Positions 38,287 to 47,740 of a stretch of 64,000 nucleotides of DNA are shown here, piece after piece. This DNA is from JANQHO01 sp965218075 (GTDB taxonomy: Bacteria; Bacteroidota; Bacteroidia; Flavobacteriales; Schleiferiaceae). The position numbers and the translations under genes are program-made. Each line of letters opens with the position of its first letter. Position 1 is the stretch's first letter. The notes below the pieces were generated by a model, which was given only the letters and a program-made list of their open reading frames with translations, was not told where the DNA came from and made no database searches. Location of the stretch: NCBI GenBank assembly GCA_965218075.1, contig CBDCJZ010000003.1, positions 1,550,001 to 1,614,000 of the forward strand. Reading direction: 5' to 3'.

Positions 38287-38655
38287 AATAATTTGAAAAG
38301 GCACTAAAACACGATTCTCACTGTACCCAGACGGCATTGCTTAAGTAATTAGCCGGTAATGATAGTACTGAGTGATAAATTTTCAAATATAACTATAGCG
38401 GGAACTCTTAAATGGGGAATAAGTTCTCTTTTCTTCTGGATTGCTGTTCATCCTGAGACCTGTGCCTCAAAAGTTAAGAAAGATTATTTCCTCGCGGATG
38501 AAATTAGCCGCCATAATAAAGCATTGAATACACCAAAGTGGTTTGGGAGCTTACCAAATGCTCTTTTAAATCATTGCCATTCACAGAAGATAAGACTGGA
38601 AGCGATACCTTCAGTATGTAGTTATGATACATCTACACTTGGTATTTAAGTTGAT
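38287..38655. other. Stretch with no recognisable gene
   Basis: A 96-codon frame is open on the plus strand at 38359-38649, but the translation matches no family I know. The minus strand here could be the worn 3' end of the methyltransferase remnant that begins at 39323, though I could not find its SAM-binding motif. I call nothing here. Confidence 0.3.
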
Positions 38656-38689
38656 GTTTTAATCGCTATGGGGTGAAAAAATATAAAAA

Positions 38690-39323
38690 AGAAAAAAACT
38701 TCATCGGTTTAGATTTAAGATAGAACCTTCCTTGACGTTCTCGTTTCCACTTTTTCTTATACAGCACAATTATGACCTCTACTGGTGCGATAACATGAGG
38801 CGCATTTGCCGACTTCCAACTACCCTAAGCTGTTCTTTTAGATATGTTTCCTTCATTCCACAGAATTGTAGAGTGACACTTCCACCCAACTTCAATCAGC
38901 CAATCGGGTTATGTCAACTGATAGCGATTATTTACCGCTTTTGTTCTTGTCTATCGACACATTAATTCATAACCTTCCAGTTGGGGTTCACCCAATGCAA
39001 GCAATTAATCAGCCATTGCTTGGAGAATTGCAAATAATCTGAATATTCGATAGAATCATCTTGCTTATTGCTCGTGTAAACCTTTTCCTAACATTATAAG
39101 GGGATGAAGTTACAATTAAATCAATGCTTTGCTTACTGATGGTTCTACGTAAAAGAGCATCTCCTAAAACAAGTTTGCGTAACAAATTTGAAGTTTGCTT
39201 AAAGAGAAAATCAATGCCATTATCAAGTAAAGCAACATTACGAACCCCACTTAATTGGATTAATTCTGCATAGATTAATCGCTTGCCTATAGAACCTTCC
39301 AATAAACTATCAATTCGCTTCAT
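38690..39323 (-). pseudogene. Decayed site-specific DNA methyltransferase, third remnant
   Basis: The minus strand from an ATG at 39323 encodes MKRIDSLLEGSIGKRLIY and then LVLGDALLRRTISKQSIDLI directly followed by VTSSPYNV, where intact enzymes have TSPPYN, the catalytic motif of amino-methyltransferases. The next 400 bp carry, in shifting frames, EYSDYLQFSKQWLINCLHW, a DITRLAD segment, an LYNSVE-type stretch matching WNEGN, and a KNSLG...GKCAS stretch matching RTAWGSW...SAP. The C-terminal SAM-motif part is not found. It differs clearly from copies 1 and 2, so it is an independent gene. It starts 10 bp downstream of an IS1595 remnant on the same strand. Confidence 0.7.
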
Positions 39324-39332
39324 TGTTTTGCG

Positions 39333-40190
39333 TTAACAATTACCCTGATTCAGCCGGAAAGCGAATTTGTCAACGTAACGCCCTGAATGGTTAAGGCTCA
39401 TATGATGATAGGCACTGCTGTATCCGCGTTTCAACAATGCCCATACACTCTTAACTCCATTCGTGTGAACCATGCCATTAGCAAATTCTTTAACAGGATG
39501 TTTGATGGGTTTGTGCTGATAGAAAAATGCATCCAAGCCGCCATAGACTTTATAATCATTCATATAAATTGTTGCTCCGACCACTACATTTGTCATGGAT
39601 AATGTTTTGCAATATGTTGCTATCTACACGTGAACCGGCAAAGTTTTCACCTTATTACACTACGCCCGCGCATCTCGAGCACCAGTTATTTTCGCAATGT
39701 ACAGTGGTCTGCTTTAAATTTCTTTCTATCATGTTTCTTTTCCTTTACGCCAATGTATGGTTTCGTCAACCTCTACAATGTCCGCCAATTTCCTAGTGTC
39801 GCCATTACAAACTTCACGAATACGGTGAAACTATAAACCACGCACTCTTTTGTGTTACGCCAATCTCTTTGGATAATTGGAAGCTACTGATTCCTTTGCG
39901 GGAAGTTATCACTACGTAAATTGCATAAATCCAATAATGCAAAGGTATTTTGGATCTTTCAAATATGAAACCAGTACGTACGCTGAAATGTCTGGCCACA
40001 TTCTCTAACAATCATGCATTCCTTCTGGCTCTCCCTTGCGAGAATAGATTGACAAACTGCTATATGCCGGACATAAAATGCCATTTTTCCAACGTCTATG
40101 CTCTAAATAAATTTGAGCACACTCACTCATTAGGGAACAATCGCATTAATTCGTAAACGCTGATTGCAGTATTTTTCTTTGCAATTAATA
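39333..40190 (-). mobile_element. IS1595-family transposase remnant, copy 1
   Basis: Reading the minus strand from about 40190, frames give an N-terminal YLEHRRWKNGILCPAY zinc-ribbon stub. Next come FSVRTGFIFERSKIPLHYW, LSKEIGVTQKSAWF and DIVEVDET, where the Asp is the first of the DDE triad. Last is a C-terminal block with VYGGLDAFFYQHKPIKHPVK and HTNGVKSVWALLKRGYSSAY and its catalytic Glu replaced by Lys in GVKSVW (intact copies have IESxW). It ends at a stop at 39333. At least four frameshifts or stops make it inactive. Clear terminal repeats are not visible. Confidence 0.8.
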
Positions 40191-40199
40191 GATATTGGT

Positions 40200-40245
40200 A
40201 TATAATTTGTGAGTTTTGATACTAAAAAAACCTCACAAATTATAT
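40200..40245. repeat. 14-bp perfect inverted repeat between two IS1595 copies
   Basis: ATATAATTTGTGAG (40200-40213) and CTCACAAATTATAT (40232-40245) are perfect reverse complements around an 18-base spacer containing an A-run. The right arm overlaps the ATG of the plus-strand IS1595 remnant. Both transposase remnants read away from this site, so it could be a junction of IS ends, an operator or a terminator. Confidence 0.5.
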
Positions 40246-41040
40246 GAATATTGTAGGAATTTACAAATTGTTTCCCACTGAAGAAACCTGTATTGAGCAT
40301 CTAGAAAAGATAAATGGGATAACAAGCCTACCTGTCCGTTAATAAGAATAAAAAGAAAACAAAAGATAATAGATATGGCTGTAATAATTACAAATGTCAA
40401 AGTAGTTATAGAGTTACTGTAGGTACGGTATTTCACAAAACAAAAGTACCATTACAAAAATGGTTTTTAGCTATCAGCCTTCTATTAAAGGCAAAAAAAG
40501 GCATCAGTAGTATGCAGTTAGCTAGAGATTGCGGGATAAATCAATCTACCGCTTGATACATGGGAGTAAGAATACGCCGAGTAATAAAAAGTGATAGTAA
40601 GTTATTGCAAGGAATTGTAGAGATGGACGAGATCTATTTAGGTGGCAAGCCACGTAAAGGTTAATATTAGAAAGACTGAATATGAGAAGGACTCTTTCAA
40701 TAAAAGGGGTCGGGGAAGTGAAAAGATTCCTGTTCCAGGATAGAAGCGAATATAGATTGGAGGAAAAGGACCCTTATAACAGACGAAAGCCCGTCCTATA
40801 AAAGTATAGGTGATTATATGTATCATAAAATCATTAAGCATAAAGAAAGATTTTGCTGTGATGAAATTTCATACCAATACAATAGAGGGGTTCTGGTTTA
40901 TTGTAAAAAGAGGGATTTATGGTATTTATCAACATGTAAGTGCTAAGTACTTAGATGGTTATCTTATCGAGTTTGCTTACAAGTATAATAAATGTAGGAA
41001 TACTTGCAGAAATCAAATGTTCTTCAACACATTAAAATAA
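40244..41040 (+). mobile_element. IS1595-family transposase remnant, copy 2
   Basis: The plus strand begins MNIVGIYKLFPTEETCIEHL and continues with a zinc-ribbon part (NNYKCQSSYRVTVGTVFHKT), KVPLQKWFLAISLLLKAKKG, LARDCGINQST, then EMDEIYLGGKPRKG carrying the first catalytic Asp. The C-terminal block at 40861-41040 reads KFHTNTIEGFWFIVKRGIYG with the catalytic Glu kept, ending in FAYKYNKCR. Stops near 40338 and 40556 and frameshifts between 40660 and 40860 inactivate it. It differs clearly from copy 1, so two separate IS1595 members landed here, back to back. Confidence 0.8.
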
Positions 41041-41049
41041 GATGATCTT

Positions 41050-41942
41050 ATGCTAAGTTCTATAGATAATTTAGTTACAAAGAATTTCAATCAAAACATA
41101 CTTTATAGATCTGATTGTAAAGAGGCTATGCAAAAGATCATTGATCGGGGTGTAAAAGTAGACCTGATATATTGTAGACCCGCCTTTTAATTCTAATCGG
41201 GTCTACAACTATGATATATAAAGACAGGGGAAAGGACAGCCTAGGCCATAGTATACAAAAGCCAGTTCCAATGAGAGCAATATTGTTTTAGACTCCTTTT
41301 GCGGATGTGGGACTGTTGCAGAGGCAGCAATAAAGCTCAATAGAAAATGGATAAGTATAGATGTAAGCCCATTGGCGATAGAAATTAATAGAGGGAAGAT
41401 TAAAAGAACAGATGTTTAGGTTATAAAGAAGCGAAATATCAAGCTGTAGTAAGGAAAGCCTGAAAGCAAGAATGTCTATGACAAATTCAATCCTTTTCAA
41501 AAGCAGGATTTTCTTATCCGTAAAATTAGGGGGCTCGTCTAATGAAAGGTAGAGCGGGGACGGAGGGGTAGATGGTGAAATGACCTTACATCTAGGTCAA
41601 GATGAAAGAAGGGGTGATATCTGGAGAAAGATGGTATTTTCAGTTAAAACGGGAAAACAAGTAAACCCAGCTATGGTCAGAGAACTTTGGGGAACTACGG
41701 GAAAAGGGAAAGCAGTTATGGGAGGACTTATTTTAGAACAAGAGCCTAGTGATAAAATGGTAGAGACAGCCGAAAGAAAAGGTAATTTAGAGTATATTAT
41801 GGAAAAAAGACATCCCTCCAAATCATCACCCTAAATTACAAATATTAACAGCACAGGAAATAATAGATGAAAAAACATTTAGTACCCCGCCTACTATGAT
41901 GCAAATTAGAAAATATAGAAAAGAGCAGTCTTTATTCTAAAA
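41050..41942 (+). pseudogene. Decayed beta-type DNA methyltransferase, copy 2
   Basis: This remnant is related to the one at 21410-22345. The start reads DCKEAMQKIIDRGVKVDLIY and runs into CRPAFNSNRV, where intact enzymes have DPPFNS, so the catalytic motif is lost. About 170 codons are then missing and the sequence jumps near 41260 to SNESNIVLDSFCGCGTVAEA, the SAM-binding motif, and WISIDVSPLAIEINRGKI. Further on an 84-codon frame at 41580-41834 (KTGKQVNPAMVRELWGTTGK, VMGGLILEQEPSDKMVETAE) and a LQILTAQEIIDEK...PTMMQIRKYRK tail give the C-terminus. It begins directly after an IS1595 remnant. Confidence 0.75.
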
Positions 41943-42055
41943 TCTTCAGGTTTTATACGGAATTTATATGCCAATATCTATATAATTGCGTTTTTCTTTC
42001 TCATCATTGCTATATGTCCTTGAACATTTAACACTTTTTTATTTACATACAAAAA

Positions 42056-42069
42056 ATTCGATATCGAAT
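42056..42069. promoter_or_regulatory. 14-bp palindrome upstream of the symporter gene
   Basis: ATTCGATATCGAAT is a perfect palindrome 91 bp before the symporter ATG. It could be a regulator binding site. No cognate regulator gene is nearby. Confidence 0.3.
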
Positions 42070-42160
42070 ATATGATTCCCATTTATTAAGTCCTTAAACT
42101 AGTTCTGTGGTTTTTTGATATTTACACAAAATTAAAATAGACTTTTAGAACTTTAAAACA

Positions 42161-43390
42161 ATGAAAACAGCTTTATCAAAACACTTACTGATTATAGGAA
42201 TTGTAGCCGGGGTAATCCTAGGGGGCATAGTTGGCTCTTTGTGGCCCAATGTTGGTGTGAAGTTTGAAATTGTGGGAGAGCTGTTTTTAGATGCTCTGAA
42301 AATGATAGTTCTTCCGCTGATAATAGTCTCGATTACGCTTAGTATTATGAAAGTGGGAAATATCGGCTTGCTTGGACTAAAGACTATAATTTATTATACA
42401 GTTACAACTGCATTTGCAGTTTTTATAGGGATTGTGGTTGTCACATTTATTCATCCGGGTGAAGGCTCAAAAATAGCATCGGGACAGATACCGGATATAA
42501 TCAAGGATAAAGAGGGTTTTGCCGTTGCTGATATTCTTAAAAGTATTATAACTCCCAATATATTCAGCTCTGCTGCAAATTACCAGATATTGCCGCTTAT
42601 TATCGTTTCAATATTGTTCGGCATTGCATTCGGGAAACTGAGGAATGAAAACAATTTAATTATCAGAATTTTCGAATCAACGGACAAAGCCGTAATGATG
42701 ATAGTACGCTGGATTATTATCTTAACACCTATTGGTATATTTGGATTAATCGCTTCTAGAATAGGTGCTGCGGGGGGAGGGAGCCACCTCTGGAACATAA
42801 TCTCAGAAATTGGCAAATATTTTTTCACTGTATTAATCGGCTTATTTATACATGGCTTTATAGTGCTCCCTTTAATACTTTATCTTTTTGCCAAAAGAAA
42901 ACCTTTAAAGTATTTTTCAAAAATGAGCAAAGCCTTGTTAACAGCTTTTTCCACCGCATCGTCCTCGGCAACATTGCCTCTGACCATAACTAACGTCACC
43001 GAAGACGCAAAGGTTTCCAAGCGTGTTGGGAGGTTTGTGCTCCCTCTCGGGTCAACGATCAACATGGATGGAACTGCGCTGTATGAGGCCGTAGCAGTTA
43101 TTTTTATTGCTCAGAGTTATGGGATCACACTTTCTGACGGTGAACTTATCATAGTATTTATCACTGCAACCCTGGCGGCTATAGGTGCAGCAGGCATTCC
43201 TGAGGCAGGTCTGGTAACAATGGTTCTAGTTCTTGAGGCCGTAGGGCTTCCTATTGAAGGTGTAGGCTTAATTCTTGCTATAGATTGGTTCCTCGACAGA
43301 TTCCGGACAACAATAAACGTTTGGGGAGACAGTGTTGGGGCCGCTGTTATAGACAACTTTGAAAAACATAAATTATTGAGTAATCGTTAA
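42161..43390 (+). CDS. Dicarboxylate/amino acid:cation symporter
   Basis: A DAACS-family secondary transporter of 409 residues that takes up C4-dicarboxylates, glutamate or aspartate with Na+ or H+. It has eight or so membrane helices plus two re-entrant loops. The hallmarks are intact: the serine-rich hairpin FSTASSSATLPLT near residues 264-276, the NMDGTALYEA sodium/substrate motif near 303-312, and a conserved AAGIPEAG loop. It stands alone between decayed DNA upstream and a gene-poor gap. The palindrome upstream may be regulatory. It would suit a cell importing host amino acids or TCA acids, which is inference. Confidence 0.95.
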   Translation: MKTALSKHLLIIGIVAGVILGGIVGSLWPNVGVKFEIVGELFLDALKMIVLPLIIVSITLSIMKVGNIGLLGLKTIIYYTVTTAFAVFIGIVVVTFIHPGEGSKIASGQIPDIIKDKEGFAVADILKSIITPNIFSSAANYQILPLIIVSILFGIAFGKLRNENNLIIRIFESTDKAVMMIVRWIIILTPIGIFGLIASRIGAAGGGSHLWNIISEIGKYFFTVLIGLFIHGFIVLPLILYLFAKRKPLKYFSKMSKALLTAFSTASSSATLPLTITNVTEDAKVSKRVGRFVLPLGSTINMDGTALYEAVAVIFIAQSYGITLSDGELIIVFITATLAAIGAAGIPEAGLVTMVLVLEAVGLPIEGVGLILAIDWFLDRFRTTINVWGDSVGAAVIDNFEKHKLLSNR

Positions 43391-43759
43391 TAGCTATATA
43401 ATCAGAGATCGATTTTCATTCTTTGCCATATAAAACCAACTGAATGCTAAACAAATGTTTCAGCAGGCTTACTTTAGCAACACTGGTGATATTTATTTTT
43501 CCTTTGCTATTTACATAATGATTGCATCAATTGTCAGTCGCTTGTCTAGTTGATTTACCTTATACTTAATTTTCTAAGGGATATCTATGATAAATGTGTC
43601 CAGGAAGACCCTACTAAGTTAATCATTGCCAAATCCTTGAGTTTTCCTCAGAAGATTTATATAAAAAAGACAATAAACTTATTAGCTTTTGCTCATCCGG
43701 TTAATAATAAAGAATAAAATTAAAGCTTCTAAAAACAGATGTTGTAAAACTTCTACATC
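43391..43759. other. Gene-free stretch
   Basis: About 370 bp between the symporter and the convergent lnt gene. I see no reading frame of note, no RNA gene and no clear terminator hairpin. Confidence 0.5.
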
Positions 43760-45361
43760 CTAACTCTTTTTCTTCAGAAAGCTCTGCACCAGGCTGTACA
43801 AAAAGAAAAGACCACTTATAAAAAGGCTTAAACGGCTCAATAGATCACCTGTTTGAGAATAGCAAGTCGGTTCGCTATTGGCTCTGATTTTACTACGGAT
43901 GACCGCATCTTTTTTATAGCCCTGCCTTTGTATAACATCACCTCTTTGGTTAATAAAACAACTTATGCCAGTATTTGCTGAGCGGGCTACACTTCTGCGG
44001 TTTTCAACAGCTCGCAAACGCGAGTAGTGCATGTGTTGGATGTGTCCGGGGGTATTTCCCCACCAATCGTCATTGGTAATTACAAAAAGTAGATTGGCTC
44101 CTTTGCAGATATATTCTGTGATGTATTCTGCAAAGTTTGATTCCCAGCAAATAATGGGAGCAACCGAAAATTTTTTGTCAGCCGTAGTAAAAACTTCCCT
44201 TTCTTGTTGGGTTCCCAAAGTACCGGAAATACCGCCAAAGTCTTTTACAACATCTCCCAATAAAGGTTTAATGAGCCAGCTAAAAGGCATCATTTCTACT
44301 CCTGCTACCAGTTTGGATTTGTGGTAGGTCTGGATGGAATCGGCTTGGCTAATAAAGAGCCCAGTATTAAAAACATCGTAATAACCCGTTCTGTTTTGCA
44401 ACTCACGGGCAGAAGATGGAGGGTCGACTTTATAAAGCTTAGATGTTGTGGCTCCCACTACAATATTGAGATTGGGATATTGGTCTGTAAAAAGCTTAAG
44501 TAAGCACACATTATGTATATATGGCAATTGGCTTTCATCAATCCTGTCCAGTAGCATAGTCTCCGGCCCTACAAGGAAGCTAACGGAGTCATTTAGTTTA
44601 GCACTGGCCAAGCGGACAAACTTGTGTACTTGTTCCGTTTCAGATAGCTTAAATTTCTCCGAATATGTATCTAGATTAGGCTGAACTATCACTATATTAA
44701 CTTCTTCTCCTTTCTCTTGGTAGCGGAAATATCGCTGATAAGAAATGAGGATGGGCAGAACAATAAAAAGCAATATGACTAAAGTAATTTGTCCTACCAG
44801 TGGTTTCCATTGGCGATCTTGTAAATAGGCAGTAATTATCCAAAAGAGAAATAGATTTACTCCCCAAATCCACAATGTGCCTCCAAAAACTCCTGTATAT
44901 TCATACCATTGTATCCATTCTACCCTTTCGGCAAAGCCGTTGCCTAATGTAAGCCATGGAAAGCTGAGGTCCCAGTCTTTATGCAGTGTCTCAAAACAGA
45001 TCCATAGAAAGGGAACAGCAATATAAGCTCTTCGGTTACCTAGCTGTTTTTTAGTAAAACGAAAAATGATCATAACCATCGTCATCAGAATTCCGTTAAA
45101 CAAAACAGTGCTAGCTACACCGCTCCAATGGGCATTTACCAGCCACCAGGTGCCTAGGAAATTCCAGGTACCAAAAGCCAGCCAGCAATACCAAAACCAT
45201 TTGTGACCTCCCTTTCTTTCACCAGAAAAACTTAGTTCACGTTCTAAAAGTAATAGGGGAATAAAGGCGATAAATAAGAGGAAAGTAAATCCACCTTCAG
45301 GCCAACTGATCCATAGCAAGAAAGGGGTGAGGAGAGCTAAAGCAAATCTTCTAAGATACAT
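43760..45361 (-). CDS. lnt: Apolipoprotein N-acyltransferase
   Basis: Lnt adds the third acyl chain to the N-terminal Cys of lipoproteins in the inner membrane. The 533 residues show about seven hydrophobic helices in the first 215 residues, a nitrilase-like catalytic domain, and a final helix near 510-528. The catalytic Glu-Lys-Cys triad can be placed in VGPETMLL, YHKSKLVAG and PIICWESNF. The ATG shares one base with the stop of the upstream PorV-like gene (TGATG), implying translational coupling. Confidence 0.92.
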   Translation of the reverse strand: MYLRRFALALLTPFLLWISWPEGGFTFLLFIAFIPLLLLERELSFSGERKGGHKWFWYCWLAFGTWNFLGTWWLVNAHWSGVASTVLFNGILMTMVMIIFRFTKKQLGNRRAYIAVPFLWICFETLHKDWDLSFPWLTLGNGFAERVEWIQWYEYTGVFGGTLWIWGVNLFLFWIITAYLQDRQWKPLVGQITLVILLFIVLPILISYQRYFRYQEKGEEVNIVIVQPNLDTYSEKFKLSETEQVHKFVRLASAKLNDSVSFLVGPETMLLDRIDESQLPYIHNVCLLKLFTDQYPNLNIVVGATTSKLYKVDPPSSARELQNRTGYYDVFNTGLFISQADSIQTYHKSKLVAGVEMMPFSWLIKPLLGDVVKDFGGISGTLGTQQEREVFTTADKKFSVAPIICWESNFAEYITEYICKGANLLFVITNDDWWGNTPGHIQHMHYSRLRAVENRRSVARSANTGISCFINQRGDVIQRQGYKKDAVIRSKIRANSEPTCYSQTGDLLSRLSLFISGLFFLYSLVQSFLKKKS

Positions 45362-46470
45362 CAGAGACCTTTGAAATCCGCAAAGTTAAATTTGAGCGAG
45401 AGTATATTAGAGTAAGGAACTGCAGAAACATCAGCAATGTCGGTTAAAGTGTAATCCATAGAAATGCCTTGGTATTTGAAACCTAGCCCTAGGCTAGGTT
45501 GTACAGCATAGGTTACATTTCCATTAAGTTTGCGTAAACGCTGTATGTTACCTGCGCCTCCTCGTAAAAGCACAAAATCTCGATAACCTAATTCAAAACC
45601 AAAACCAGGGTTAATATTTCCAAAATCAGATGAAACAAAAGTATTGTGGCGTCCCCCAAAAGTTATATCAAAATTAAATTCAGTGTGAAGGCTATATTTT
45701 TCGCCCAAGCTAAAAGAACCTCCTATCCCTACTAGTAGACGGGGAAAAGTGAGCTCTATGTTTTCAGTAGGAAGCTCATTACCAGTCTGCTGAAAAACAT
45801 TGATGAGTTTGTCTTCATTAAAACTCCAGGCATTGAAGGTAGATGTAACATCGCGCAGGGTAGCGCCAAATTGCCATTTTTTGAGGAAATACTGTATTCC
45901 CGCATCCAACCCAAAGCCTATAGAGTTGGCGAAGTTGCCAATCTGGCGATAAATGATTTTGACATTTCCCCCGTAACGGAAATTACTAATAGATTGGGAT
46001 TTACGCGCATACGAGCCGATCAGAGCATAATCGATCTCAGAAAATTTTCGAATACGATCGTGATCTATATCACCATTCTTATCGATCAACTCGGTTGTAT
46101 CTAAAATATCGTCTACTCCAGATCTAATGAGTGAAACTCCTGCAACACTTACCGCATCTACGGGCATGGCATATGCCATGTAATCGTACTGAGCTATACT
46201 GGCAAAATGTTCAGTATGCATGGCAGCTGCTTGCCATGATTTTTGAATTCCAGCTAAACCAGCTGGATTCCAGTATCCAGCAGCTATGTCATTAACACTG
46301 GCTATCACGGAGTTAGACATTGCTAAAGCACGGGCATCAACCCCTATGCTCAAAAAATCGTTGGAATATTTTCGCCCCTGTCCTAAAGAAAAGCTGGGAA
46401 GAAATATCAATAAAAAGACAAATTTCTTCAATCTATTCAATTTCTTATATTTAACATCAAATAGTGTCAA
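45361..46470 (-). CDS. PorV/PorQ-family outer-membrane protein
   Basis: A beta-barrel protein of about 369 residues. The signal peptide FVFLLIFLPSFSLGQ is followed by VDARALAMSNSVIASVNDIA and YWNPAGLAGI, the signature of PorV, PorQ and UPF0164 proteins. PorV shuttles cargo at the type IX translocon, PorQ belongs to the attachment complex, and many paralogues are uncharacterised, so the exact role here is open. The start is uncertain: TTG at 46470 or a TTG a few codons later; no in-frame ATG is near. It is translationally coupled to lnt. The only type IX cargo visible here is a pseudogene. Confidence 0.83.
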   Translation of the reverse strand: MTLFDVKYKKLNRLKKFVFLLIFLPSFSLGQGRKYSNDFLSIGVDARALAMSNSVIASVNDIAAGYWNPAGLAGIQKSWQAAAMHTEHFASIAQYDYMAYAMPVDAVSVAGVSLIRSGVDDILDTTELIDKNGDIDHDRIRKFSEIDYALIGSYARKSQSISNFRYGGNVKIIYRQIGNFANSIGFGLDAGIQYFLKKWQFGATLRDVTSTFNAWSFNEDKLINVFQQTGNELPTENIELTFPRLLVGIGGSFSLGEKYSLHTEFNFDITFGGRHNTFVSSDFGNINPGFGFELGYRDFVLLRGGAGNIQRLRKLNGNVTYAVQPSLGLGFKYQGISMDYTLTDIADVSAVPYSNILSLKFNFADFKGL

Positions 46471-46520
46471 GATTCATGCAATAAAAACTTGATATTTATA
46501 CTAATATTGTCTTAAAGGAT

Positions 46521-47231
46521 ATGGAGCCTAAAAGTTTTGTACCTAATTTATTGACTCTTTCTAATCTAGTATGTGGTCTGGTAGCTATTGCTGCTATTTT
46601 TTCTAGTGACTACATTTTGGCTGCTTGGCTAGTTGGAGTAGCCCTGGTTCTAGATTTTCTCGATGGCTTTGCGGTCCGTTTGCTCAGAGTACATTCGGAA
46701 CTGGGTAAGCAACTGGATAGCTTAGCTGACTTGATTAGTTTTGGGTTGGTTCCAGGCTTTTTACTGTATCGCCTGTTTGAGGTTTCTTATTTGAGTGGGG
46801 AGCCAGTACCGAGTTTTTTACCTTTTTTGGCTTTACTAATACCTGTTTTTTCAGCTTTACGTCTAGCTAAGTTCAATATTGATACTCGGCAATCAGATTA
46901 TTTTATCGGCTTACCTACTCCAGCTTCTAGCATTTTAATTTTTTCATTGTGCCTTTGGGGGTTTTACACAGATAACGAAACTACCCGCAGCATCATACTT
47001 CATCCTTTTCTGTTAACGATACTTGCTATTGTTACTTCAGTTTTATTAGTAGTTGAACTTCCGTTGATCTCGCTTAAAGTAAGAAGCTTGAGTTGGCGGG
47101 AAAATAAAGGAGTAATCATTCTACTGGTATTAGTTACCTTGGCTTTGTTTGTTTTACGATTTAAGGCTTTGGCAATTATTGTACCTTTGTACCTACTTAT
47201 ATCGTTGATCTATAAACCGACTCGTAAATGA
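46521..47231 (+). CDS. pssA: CDP-diacylglycerol--serine O-phosphatidyltransferase
   Basis: This membrane enzyme makes phosphatidylserine, precursor of phosphatidylethanolamine. The 236 residues have seven or eight hydrophobic segments. The CDP-alcohol phosphotransferase motif reads DFLDGFAVRLL followed by GKQLDSLAD, with all four Asp and the Gly residues kept. The position before the Arg is Val instead of the usual Ala. It overlaps purS by 4 bases and is divergent from the PorV-like gene. Confidence 0.93.
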   Translation: MEPKSFVPNLLTLSNLVCGLVAIAAIFSSDYILAAWLVGVALVLDFLDGFAVRLLRVHSELGKQLDSLADLISFGLVPGFLLYRLFEVSYLSGEPVPSFLPFLALLIPVFSALRLAKFNIDTRQSDYFIGLPTPASSILIFSLCLWGFYTDNETTRSIILHPFLLTILAIVTSVLLVVELPLISLKVRSLSWRENKGVIILLVLVTLALFVLRFKALAIIVPLYLLISLIYKPTRK

Positions 47232-47485
47232 TCTTTAGAGCAGAAATTAATGTAATGCCCCATCGGGCTTTATTAGACCCACAGGGAAAAGCTGTGAGCA
47301 ATAGCATGAAAAATATAGGTTTGTCTGAAATTCGAGATATACGTATTGGGAAACACATTACTTTGAAGGTGGAAGCATGGGACAAAACCAAAGCTGAAAA
47401 AAAAGTAGAAAAAGCCTGCAAAAAACTTCTAGCTAACCCTATTACAGAAGGTTTTAAGTTTGAAATCTTTGAAAATCAATCTTGA
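47228..47485 (+). CDS. purS: Phosphoribosylformylglycinamidine synthase subunit PurS
   Basis: PurS is the small subunit that bridges PurL and PurQ in the formylglycinamidine synthase complex of purine synthesis. The 85 residues match the family, with the N-terminal VMPHRALLDPQGKAV and the central VRDI-type segment (IRDIRIGKHITLKVE). It overlaps the end of pssA by 4 bases. No purL, purQ or other purine gene is adjacent. It is intact, so the pathway may still be present elsewhere. Confidence 0.9.
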   Translation: MIFRAEINVMPHRALLDPQGKAVSNSMKNIGLSEIRDIRIGKHITLKVEAWDKTKAEKKVEKACKKLLANPITEGFKFEIFENQS

Positions 47486-47502
47486 TCTTGATACCTTAGT
47501 GG

Positions 47503-47679
47503 TTAATTTTCCAAATCTTTTTTATAGCCTATTATACGATGAACAAACTTGGGATTGATTTGTTCCAAACACAGGAGCAGAACCCAATAGCCTGCAAAGA
47601 ACATTAGGAAGATCAACATACTAAAGCCCATCCCAAAAATGAAAATGAAAATGAAAAAGCCAATTAACTTTGTAAACAT
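47503..47679 (-). CDS. Small membrane protein, 58 residues
   Basis: An open frame from an ATG at 47679 to a TAA at 47503 gives MFTKLIGFFIFIFIFGMGFS, a second hydrophobic half (MLIFLMFFAGYWVLLLCL), and a charged tail with NPKFVHRIIGYKK. Two close helices or one long one are predicted. It is convergent with purS. I know no family. The clean layout of hydrophobic core plus basic tail and an ATG start make a real gene plausible. Confidence 0.45.
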   Translation of the reverse strand: MFTKLIGFFIFIFIFGMGFSMLIFLMFFAGYWVLLLCLEQINPKFVHRIIGYKKDLEN

Positions 47680-47740
47680 TCTTCTTTACTCTGGGCTGCT
47701 AAGTTAGAACAAAATAGTTGTCTCGTGCATAAACGTTTAG

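Noticed and set aside
38359..38649. 96-codon plus-strand frame as a hypothetical gene
   Set aside because: No family resemblance, and it sits in a stretch of broken genes; the open frame alone is weak evidence.
40200..40245. CRISPR-like repeat
   Set aside because: Only a single inverted pair is present. There are no regularly spaced direct repeats or cas genes anywhere in the window.
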